Assembly (NCBI GenBank): GCA_016704325.1
Contig: JADJAG010000004.1
Location: 434,001-498,000 of the forward strand
DNA: 64,000 nucleotides
Source: Chitinophagaceae bacterium
GTDB taxonomy: Bacteria > Bacteroidota > Bacteroidia > Chitinophagales > UBA10324
Direction of reading: 5' to 3'
Both the position numbers and the translations under genes were made by a program. This document shows, piece after piece, positions 57,157 to 64,000 of this stretch. How positions within the stretch are numbered: the first letter of the stretch is position 1; every line of letters starts with the position of its first letter. The notes under the pieces were generated by a model. That model ran no database searches, had not been told where the DNA came from, and saw only the letters and a program-made list of their open reading frames with translations.

Positions 57157-58599
57157 ATGATTCAGCTAAAAAATTATATCAACGGAAAATTAATTCAGCC
57201 ATTAAATAATCAGTACCTGGATAATTATCATCCTGCAATAGGATTGCCTTATTCATTGGTGCCTGATTCGGATGAGCGTGATGTGGAACTGGCTGTAGCG
57301 GCAGCCGGAGCTGCTTTTGAAGGATGGAGTAATATGCAGGCTGAACAACGTTGCAAAATTTTATTAAAGATTGCTGACCTGATCGACAGCAAGAATGACT
57401 TGCTTGCAGAAATAGAATCGATTGACAGTGGCAAGCCCGTAAAGTTGGCCGCTACTTTGGACATACCAAGAGCTGCATCCAACTTTCGTTTTTTTGCTGC
57501 TGCGGCATTGCAGTTTGCAAGCGAGTCGCATCATATGGAAAATAGTGCCATCAACTACACCTTACGACAACCTATCGGTGTTGTTGGTTGTATTTCTCCC
57601 TGGAATCTCCCGCTCTACCTGTTCACCTGGAAGATTGCACCTGCCCTTGCAGCCGGTAATTGCGTAATTGCAAAACCAAGTGAAGTTACTCCCATGACGG
57701 CTTTTGAGTTGTCAAAGATCTGCATGGAAGCCGGCATGCCTGCAGGCGTGTTGAATATTTTGCATGGGGCAGGGCCTCATTGCGGCGCTGCTATCGTGAA
57801 GCATTCAACAATTAAAGCTATCTCCTTTACGGGCAGCACGCGTGCCGGTAAAGAAATTGCATCGGTAGCAGCCCCGCTTTTCAAAAAGATATCTCTTGAG
57901 TTGGGTGGAAAGAATCCGAATATCATTTTCGCTGATTGTGATTTCGAGAAGATGATTCGTACTACGGTGCTTTCCTCTTTTAATAACCAGGGTGAAATCT
58001 GTTTATGCGGTTCGAGGATACTGGTGGAGCGGCCGATCTATGAAAAATTTGTAACTGCATTTGTGGCTGCAACAAAGCAGTTAAAGATTGGAGATCCGAT
58101 GGACCCGGAAACTTTCATCGGGGCCATTGTTTCAAAACCACATTTCGACAAGATAAACTATCATATACGGCTTGCACAGGAAGAAGGCGGTAAGCTATTA
58201 TGCGGCGGTAATGTAGTGCAATTGGCAGGGCGATGTGCAAATGGCTGGTTTATTGAACCTACTATCATTGAAGGATTGCCATGGGATTGCAGAACAAACC
58301 AGGAAGAGATATTTGGTCCTGTAGTTACTGTGATGCCATTCGATACAGAAGCAGAAGCCCTGCAAATTGCCAACAGCACTTCTTACGGACTTTCTGCAAC
58401 TATATGGACGGAAAACCTCACGAGAGCGCATCGCATGGCGGCTCAGGTGCAATCAGGCATTATCTGGATTAATTGCTGGCTGCACCGTGATCTGCGGACA
58501 CCCTTTGGTGGAATGAAAAATTCCGGTACCGGCCGTGAAGGAGGTAATGAAGCAATGAGGTTTTTTACAGAAGCAAAAAATGTTTGTATCAAATTATAG
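57157..58599 (+). CDS. Aldehyde dehydrogenase, aminomuconate-semialdehyde type
   Basis: 480 residues from ATG 57157. NAD-binding and catalytic marks are GCISPWNLPLYLFTWKIAPALAAGN, ISFTGSTRAGKEIA, ELGGKNPNIIF with the general-base Glu near residue 248, and NQGEICLCGSR with catalytic Cys near residue 282. The NQGEICLC context resembles the ALDH8 group, which includes 2-aminomuconate and 2-hydroxymuconate semialdehyde dehydrogenases. A role in tryptophan (kynurenine) or aromatic degradation is therefore possible, but no pathway neighbour is present. The end overlaps the convergent gene by 6 bases. Confidence 0.87.
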   Translation: MIQLKNYINGKLIQPLNNQYLDNYHPAIGLPYSLVPDSDERDVELAVAAAGAAFEGWSNMQAEQRCKILLKIADLIDSKNDLLAEIESIDSGKPVKLAATLDIPRAASNFRFFAAAALQFASESHHMENSAINYTLRQPIGVVGCISPWNLPLYLFTWKIAPALAAGNCVIAKPSEVTPMTAFELSKICMEAGMPAGVLNILHGAGPHCGAAIVKHSTIKAISFTGSTRAGKEIASVAAPLFKKISLELGGKNPNIIFADCDFEKMIRTTVLSSFNNQGEICLCGSRILVERPIYEKFVTAFVAATKQLKIGDPMDPETFIGAIVSKPHFDKINYHIRLAQEEGGKLLCGGNVVQLAGRCANGWFIEPTIIEGLPWDCRTNQEEIFGPVVTVMPFDTEAEALQIANSTSYGLSATIWTENLTRAHRMAAQVQSGIIWINCWLHRDLRTPFGGMKNSGTGREGGNEAMRFFTEAKNVCIKL

Positions 58600-60183
58600 C
58601 TCAGCCCTGCCTACGATGTAGTTCTTGCCTTTCTCACCATACAGGAAGAAATGATTGACGCTCACCTGCTCGCAAATCTTGGGGCGAAGAATTTCTCCTT
58701 GTATCTTATTACTGAACAGCAGACTTTTTTTCCATTTACCATCTGAACTGATCGTTACCAATGTGGCAACTGAATTTTTTACACCGGAGTACTTCGCCAA
58801 CCTGGATGGATCTGTTACTGTAAGATTATCCGGATGATCATTGAACAACAAATATATTTTATCGCCTGAAACAGCAGATGCATAGGACGAATAGTAACCA
58901 CCATCATTTGAAGTGACCTGCCGTTTTGGAATTTTAGTAGCCCATTCGATGGTCATATCCGGGTTTACATTGATTGCCATCACATCGTTGTAATAGTAGT
59001 AGTAGGTAGTGGTGGTTGATGTACGTCCATCAGGATAGCGGGTAGTAGTTAATTCTTCCCTGACATAAAACTGTTCAGCAAGTAATAGTGCACCACCGTC
59101 GGAGCGAATGATGATTTCGTCGAGACTGTAGCGGTACAATTCCTGGTCTTGCTTATCTAATTGTTGTTTGCTGAAGATTTCGAGGAAAGAAGCGTCAAAT
59201 GACTGACTGCCTTGTTTTATTACGGCTCCGGATGCAGCATTGATCAGCGTAAAGCAAATTCCTTTGATACTATAGGTGCCTTGTGTAGAATAGAATCCGG
59301 CCGCAGCCAATTTATCATCATCGGTCATGTTAAATCCCAGATCAGTGATAAATTCTCCTTTGAGAGAGATCGGATATTCTTTTTGTGTCTCTCCAAGGTC
59401 GCGATAGGCGAGTATGACATAAGAATAGTTAGCCATTCCATTTTTTCTTTCTTTAGCTTTTTCCTTGTAGACCCTTCCGCTGAGGTAGATGTTGCCATTG
59501 TTATCAAGAAAGAGCTTTTCCTTTTCAAACAGTACGCTTTCATAGGGGAGTGTGATTTCCTTCTGCCATAGCTTTGTCATCGTGCCATTGAATACGGTTA
59601 CCTTGAATTGTTCCTGTGCATCCTTGTCATCATGAACTGATGCAATGATGGCCAATGTCATTTTATTCCTTGAAATTTCATACCTGAAATCACCCTGGCG
59701 GCTTCTTGTTTCGTATGGAATGGAAATAATTTTTTTAGGGGTACCGGAGAGGGTGAGGGTTTTTTTATCAATGGGTTGAAAGTATAACTCCGTTTGATTG
59801 CCTTCCCTGTTCACATAAAGAATGTAAGCAAACAGTTTGCCATCGAGGTATCTGACATTATCGAGTATGGCGGGCTTTCCATTGACTGAAGGAATTATTT
59901 CCTGCCTCATTTTTAAGGTAAGTTCATTTGTATATGATTCCAGTATCCAGCCTTCATTTGTCCAAACACCACCGGCAAACATGGAAGTGCCGGCTGATTT
60001 TATTTTTTTTCTTAACACGTAAAAATGGTCTTCGTCTTCGCCGAGGTAATCGTTGATGGTTGAATTGGCTGGTTCCTTCATCTCCTGACTCAGGGAAAGT
60101 CGACTGGAAGGAGTGGTAGTCTGTGCAAAAGAAGAATTATAGAATGCCAGTATGCCCAACAAGAACAGTGCTATTTTTTTCAT
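58594..60183 (-). CDS. Exported protein of unknown function
   Basis: 529 residues from the second ATG (60183, MKKIALFLLGILAFYNSSFAQ signal peptide); the frame starts at 60198. The mature protein is beta-rich, with repeats such as LFLDNNGNIYLSGRVY and a low-complexity TTTTYYYYYNDV stretch. There are no catalytic motifs, no T9SS sorting domain and no lipobox. It is probably periplasmic or outer-membrane associated. It converges on the aldehyde dehydrogenase gene (6-base overlap) and lies beside the 60.3 kb repeat array. Confidence 0.7.
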   Translation of the reverse strand: MKKIALFLLGILAFYNSSFAQTTTPSSRLSLSQEMKEPANSTINDYLGEDEDHFYVLRKKIKSAGTSMFAGGVWTNEGWILESYTNELTLKMRQEIIPSVNGKPAILDNVRYLDGKLFAYILYVNREGNQTELYFQPIDKKTLTLSGTPKKIISIPYETRSRQGDFRYEISRNKMTLAIIASVHDDKDAQEQFKVTVFNGTMTKLWQKEITLPYESVLFEKEKLFLDNNGNIYLSGRVYKEKAKERKNGMANYSYVILAYRDLGETQKEYPISLKGEFITDLGFNMTDDDKLAAAGFYSTQGTYSIKGICFTLINAASGAVIKQGSQSFDASFLEIFSKQQLDKQDQELYRYSLDEIIIRSDGGALLLAEQFYVREELTTTRYPDGRTSTTTTYYYYYNDVMAINVNPDMTIEWATKIPKRQVTSNDGGYYSSYASAVSGDKIYLLFNDHPDNLTVTDPSRLAKYSGVKNSVATLVTISSDGKWKKSLLFSNKIQGEILRPKICEQVSVNHFFLYGEKGKNYIVGRAEL

Positions 60184-60318
60184 TGGTATCATTTTCATTA
60201 GCGAAAGTAATTAAACAGGATATAATGAATAGGTATAGATGTAACAGAGCATATGATATGCCAGAAATTAATTTTAATACTCCAGGTAAGGAGATTGCAT
60301 CCGGTTCGGGTTATTCTG

Positions 60319-60646
60319 AGTGGTGGAACGAATATTTGTCTATAAAGCCTTTTTAATTTTTAACCGCAAGCCTCCGCGCACTCGTGCCACCACCCGGAGA
60401 TTTATTTTGAGATGATGGGAGTTTTTCTGAGTGGGGGCACGAGTTGCTGGCGCGCAACATCATTGAATTTATCACAGAAGGCTCCGCGCACTCGTGCCAC
60501 CACCCGGAGATTTAGTTTGAGGTAAAGGGAGTTGATCTGAGTGGGGGGCACAAGTTGCTGGCGCGCCATCGCTCGGAGTTTTTGGCGAGGATTTTTGGAA
60601 TTGCATTTGGTGCGCATTGCAGAGGTCTACGATTCGTGCCACCACT
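60319..60646. repeat. Array element 1 (two palindromes)
   Basis: Left end 60319-60333, right end 60632-60646; palindromes from about 60371 and 60482. Confidence 0.8.
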
Positions 60647-60682
60647 AAACGTCAGTAGTGGATGATTAATCAAAGGTTTTTG

Positions 60683-61119
60683 AGTGGTGGAACGAATATT
60701 TGTATAAAGTCTCCTTTTTTTGATCATCTGAAAACCTCCGCGCACTCTTGCCACCATCCGGAGATTTGGTTTGAGGTAAAGGAAGTTGATCTGAGTGGGG
60801 GCACGAGTTGCTGGCAAGCAACATCATTGAATTTATCACAGAAGGCTCCGCGCACTCGTGCCACCACCCGGAGATTTGGTTTGAGATGATGGGAGTTGAT
60901 CTGAGTGGGGGCACGAGTTGCTGGCGCGCAACATCATTGAATTTATCACGGAAGGCTCCGCGCACTCGTGCCACCACCCGGAGATTTAGTTTAAGATGAT
61001 GGGAGTTTTTCTGAGTGGGGGCACGAGTTGCTGGCGCGCCATCGCTCGGAGTTTTTGGCGAGGATTTTTGGAATTGCATTTGGTGCGCATTGCAAAGGTC
61101 TACGATTCGTGCCACCACT
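60683..61119. repeat. Array element 2 (three palindromes)
   Basis: Left end 60683-60697, right end 61105-61119; palindromes from about 60736, 60845 and 60956. Its right third matches element 1 almost exactly. Confidence 0.8.
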
Positions 61120-61155
61120 AAACGTCAGTAGTGGATGATTAATCAAAGGTTTTTG

Positions 61156-61840
61156 AGTGGTGGAACGAATATTTGTATAAAGTCTCCTTTTTTTGATCAT
61201 CTGAAAACCTCCGCGCACTCTTGCCACCATCCGGAGATTTAGTTTGAGGTAAAGGAGTTGCGGATCTGAATGCTTGGGGCACGAGTTGCTGGCACCACAA
61301 CGCAGGGAGATTAATCAGGTTGGGGGGGGGAAATTTGCCACAGAAGGCTCCGCTCACTCGTGCCACCACCCGGAGATTTGGTTTGAGGTAAAGGGAGTTG
61401 ATCTGAGTGGGGGCACGAGTTGCTGGCACGCAATATCATTGAATTTGCCACAGAAGGCTCCGCTCACTCGTGCCACCACCAGGAGATTTGTTTTGAGATG
61501 ATGAGAGTTGATCTGAGTGGGGGCACGAGTTGCTGGCGCGCACCATCATTGAATTTGTCGCAGAATGCTCCGCGCACTCGTGCCACCACCCGGAGATTTA
61601 GTTTAAGATGATGGGAGTTTTTCTGAGTGGGGGCACGAGTTGCTGGCGCGCAACATCATTGAATTTATCACAGAAGGCTCCGCGCACTCGTGCCACCACC
61701 CGGAGATTTGGTTTGAGGTAAAGGAAGTTGATCTGAGTGGGGGCACGAGTTGCTGGCGCGCACCATCAACGGTATTTTTTATCGGAGATTTTTAAAGTTG
61801 TATTCGGTGTAACCTGTTGTGTTCTTCGATTCGTACCATT
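61156..61840. repeat. Array element 3 (five palindromes, degenerate right end)
   Basis: Left end 61156-61170; palindromes from about 61208, 61347, 61458, 61568 and 61678, the first with an altered 3' arm and a run of nine G near 61322-61330. The right end (61829-61840, ATTCGTACCATT) has diverged. Confidence 0.75.
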
Positions 61841-61900
61841 GAATGTGTAGCCTGGTGATTAAAGTAGTTGGATAACTCAATTACTTCAATATATAAAAGG

Positions 61901-62923
61901 TCAACAAATTCTCGGCAATTGCTCCCCCGACAACATATTGATTACCCTTCTTCCTCCAATATTGCTATTCATGATGACCTGTCCCGGGTGATCAACGACT
62001 ACTTCTCCGATGATTGCTGCCTTTGCGCCATGCTGCCATTGTTGCAATTGCTGCAGGAATGCATCGGCTGCATTTGCATGTACGACTGCGATAAACAAGC
62101 CCTCATTGGCAACGTATAGGGGATCCAATCCAAGCATTTCACAGGCACCAGCTACTTCCTCTTCAATATGGATGGCATGCTCATTGATTTCAATGCCGTT
62201 GGGACCATACTTCGCAATTTCATTCAGAACGGTCGAAATACCACCGCGTGTGGGATCGCGGAGGAGATGGATCTCTGCACCAAAAGTATCCAGCAATTGC
62301 AGAATGATTTTATGCAAAGGCCTCGTATCGCTGGTGATGGAGGTTTCAAACTCCAGACCTTGCCTCAAACTCATGATAGCTACACCATGTCGTGCCGGCG
62401 GACCACTCAGGATAATTTTATCACCGGTAATAACTCGCAAAGGATCTATTGATGCCTGAGGATGTACTTCGCCAATGCCGGTAGTGTTGATGAATATCTT
62501 ATCACCTTTTCCGCGTTCCACTACTTTGGTGTCGCCGGTTATCACTTGCACACCAGCATATTCACAGGCTGTTTTTATTGCTACCAGCACTTCCCAAAAT
62601 TCTTCCATCTTCAGCCCTTCTTCCAAAATAAAGCTTAAGGAAAGATATTTTGGAATGGCTCCGCACATTGCCAGGTCATTCACTGTGCCATTCACTGCCA
62701 GGTCACCAATATTGCCTCCGGCAAAGAAGATGGGAGAAACAACGAAAGAATCAGTACTCATCGCTACTCTTGCATTAAGTTGAAATGTGGCCCCATCGTG
62801 CCTTTTATCCAGCAACTCATTACCAAGCAGTTTGAAGACACCACTGTCAAGTAACTGATTGGTAAGTGTTCCGCCACTGCCATGACCTAAGGTGATAATA
62901 TCAAAATCCAGTTTAGGCATCGG
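61901..62923 (-). CDS. hypE: Hydrogenase maturation protein HypE
   Basis: 340 residues from ATG 62923 (MPKLDFDIITLGHGSGGTLTNQLLD). Marks: STDSFVVSPIFFAGGNIGDLAVNGTVNDLAMCGA, ITGDTKVVERGKGDKIFINTTGIG, RDPTRGGISTVLNEIA, and the terminal PRIC. The final Cys receives the carbamoyl group from HypF and is dehydrated to thiocyanate, the source of the cyanide ligands of [NiFe]-hydrogenase. It lies about 215 bp downstream of hypD on the same strand. The structural hydrogenase is outside the window. Confidence 0.95.
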   Translation of the reverse strand, partial: PMPKLDFDIITLGHGSGGTLTNQLLDSGVFKLLGNELLDKRHDGATFQLNARVAMSTDSFVVSPIFFAGGNIGDLAVNGTVNDLAMCGAIPKYLSLSFILEEGLKMEEFWEVLVAIKTACEYAGVQVITGDTKVVERGKGDKIFINTTGIGEVHPQASIDPLRVITGDKIILSGPPARHGVAIMSLRQGLEFETSITSDTRPLHKIILQLLDTFGAEIHLLRDPTRGGISTVLNEIAKYGPNGIEINEHAIHIEEEVAGACEMLGLDPLYVANEGLFIAVVHANAADAFLQQLQQWQHGAKAAIIGEVVVDHPGQVIMNSNIGGRRVINMLSGEQLPRIC

Positions 62924-63139
62924 GCAACCAGATTGAAGGATAGAATTTCTACTCATATTTCTCAGCTATGGATTCTTTGTAAGCATGCAACAGGCAGATC
63001 ATTCACTATTGAAACCATTTTTTTTCTTGCTTTTCCTGAATTCCACTAAAGATAAAGCAGTATATTTTTAGAAGCGCTAAAACTTGTCGGTTTTGCTGCA
63101 TACCATTTATCAGATGACCGTCAATACGCTTAACTCATT

Positions 63140-64000
63140 TCAGGTAGCCACGGTTTTTTCCAGGTAGGAAGTATAATGATAGTAAGCTGCACAGGCACCT
63201 TCGCTGGAGACCATTGGTGCACCAAGTGGACTGGAGGGCTTGCACTTCTTTCCGAAATGCTGACACTGAACAGGTTTTTTGATCCCTTTCATGATCTCTC
63301 CGGCAATGCATTCCGGATTTTCCTGCTCTGTTGGTATGTTAATGATGAATTTCTTTTCAACATCGTACAAAGCATATTTTTCTTTCAAACTGTAACCACT
63401 GCGGGGAATAACTCCTATACCTCGCCACTGCCTGTCGGCTACTTCGAAAACTTCGCTGATAATTTCACGTGCTTTCAGATTGCCTTCTGTTTTTACAATC
63501 CTGGCATATTGGTTTTCCAGTTTCGCTTCACCTGCTTCAAGTTGTTTAACCGTCATCAGTATTCCCTCTAAGAGATCGACCGGTTCAAATCCGGTAATTA
63601 CAATAGGTACCTTGTATTGATCCACCAATGGATAATATTCTTCCATTCCCATAATGGCACATACATGTCCGGCTCCTAGTATGCCATTGATATGACTCAG
63701 CGGATCATTCAATACTGCCTCTATAGCAGGAGGAACCAATACATGGGAAGCCAGCAAAGCATAATTTTTTAGTCCTTCCCGTTGCGCATGAATCACCGAC
63801 AAGGCATTAGCAGGTGCTGTAGTCTCGAAGCCCACGGCAAAGAATACCACTTCACGATCCGGATTTTCCCTGGCGATTTTTACCGCTTCCAGTGGAGAAT
63901 ATAAAATCCTGACATCGGCACCTCTTGCTTTTGCTTCCAATAAACTCATGCCTGAACCTGGTACGCGAATCATATCACCAAATGAACAAAGGATCACTTC
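63140..64000 (-). CDS. hypD: Hydrogenase maturation protein HypD (partial)
   Basis: The frame runs off the right edge with 286 codons visible; the first 80 or so residues are missing. LCSFGDMIRVPGSG, FFAVGFETTAPANAL, LLASHVLVPPAIEAVL, GILGAGHVCAIMGMEEYYPL and VITGFEPVDLLEGILM are HypD signatures. The C-terminus has the iron-sulfur Cys set in VQCQHFGKKCKPSSPLGAPMVSSEGACAAY. HypD with HypC carries iron while CN and CO are added. The ATG at 63997 is internal, not the start. Confidence 0.94.
   Translation of the reverse strand, partial: EVILCSFGDMIRVPGSGMSLLEAKARGADVRILYSPLEAVKIARENPDREVVFFAVGFETTAPANALSVIHAQREGLKNYALLASHVLVPPAIEAVLNDPLSHINGILGAGHVCAIMGMEEYYPLVDQYKVPIVITGFEPVDLLEGILMTVKQLEAGEAKLENQYARIVKTEGNLKAREIISEVFEVADRQWRGIGVIPRSGYSLKEKYALYDVEKKFIINIPTEQENPECIAGEIMKGIKKPVQCQHFGKKCKPSSPLGAPMVSSEGACAAYYHYTSYLEKTVAT

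Larger units (their letters stand above)
60319..61840. repeat. Nested palindromic repeat array (three tandem elements)
   Basis: Ten copies of an ~85-bp imperfect palindrome are grouped in three elements. They start near 60371, 60482, 60736, 60845, 60956, 61208, 61347, 61458, 61568 and 61678. Each has arms around CTCGTGCCACCAC and GTGGGGGCACGAG, ending GCTGGCGCGC. Each element begins with AGTGGTGGAACGAAT and ends with ATTCGTGCCACCACT, which are inverted repeats with one mismatch. Short spacers (~26 bp, ACATCATTGAATTTATCACA) separate palindromes within an element. An identical 36-bp linker separates the elements. No coding frame is credible. Confidence 0.85.

Noticed and set aside
60402..61611. 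Multiple ORFs of 60-150 codons on both strands in the repeat array
   Set aside because: They read across palindromes, repeat the same peptide with frame changes, and have no start or family support.
60319..61840. CRISPR array
   Set aside because: The spacers are themselves repeated and conserved, the repeat unit is about 85 bp, and no cas genes are near.

Overview
The window looks like a chromosomal segment of a Bacteroidota bacterium, probably close to the Chitinophagales/Saprospirales. The reasons are five secreted proteins ending in a type IX secretion (T9SS) sorting domain, promoters of the Bacteroidota form TTG-N19-21-TAnnTTTG, very few Shine-Dalgarno sites, and conserved Bacteroidota gene blocks (mlaEFD; CPBP-DUF2007-cdsA-psd; flippase-dut-nucleotidyltransferase-TPR-DUF4292-EnvC). 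No phage, insertion sequence, CRISPR array or tRNA gene was found.

Layout. 1-0.94 kb: end of a small operon with a phosphoribosyltransferase-like (PRTase-CE type) gene, possibly a conflict/defence locus cut by the window edge. 1.6-9.9 kb: three T9SS cargo proteins, one a kelch propeller of 12 nearly identical repeats, plus a toxin-antitoxin pair whose RelE-like toxin carries a nonsense codon. 10.7-14.1 kb: a 23S-5S rRNA unit with its own promoter, boxA, processing stem and terminator but no 16S gene or tRNA in front, followed by a degenerate second 5S 3' half. 14.8-19 kb: secreted proteins and a methyltransferase. 19.4-22.0 kb: mlaEFD lipid transport. 22.2-26.4 kb: molybdenum block (moaC, FdhF/YdeP-like oxidoreductase, DUF7009, fdhD). 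26.6-32.3 kb: M14 peptidase, psd, cdsA, DUF2007, CPBP protease, and dusB facing the other way. 33.6-34.2 kb: MazEF-like pair. 34.5-41.9 kb: sulfotransferase, chromate transporter, LysM lytic transglycosylase, TatA, and an ECF sigma/anti-sigma/Spy-like trio. 41.9-47.0 kb: the two halves of a transketolase separated by two tandem von Willebrand A (VWA) proteins. 47.2-47.8 kb: DUF433 and MNT nucleotidyltransferase. 48.2-55.9 kb: envelope block. 56-60.2 kb: lipoprotein, aldehyde dehydrogenase and a large exported protein. 60.3-61.84 kb: a nested palindromic repeat array. 61.9-64 kb: hypE and partial hypD for [NiFe]-hydrogenase maturation.

Noncoding DNA is rich in 7-bp and 8-bp tandem arrays. They recur in several gaps and in a few places share a common mosaic order around a conserved core. 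The most unusual structure is the array at 60319-61840: three tandem elements with inverted-repeat ends, each enclosing 2, 3 or 5 copies of an ~85-bp imperfect palindrome that carries the same core motif as the ends.

Six single-base frameshifts disrupt five otherwise well-conserved genes (M14 peptidase, CPBP protease, dusB, mltD twice, transketolase C half), all between 27.6 and 42.9 kb and three of them clearly in homopolymer runs. Sequence error is the likelier cause, so these genes are annotated as single loci.
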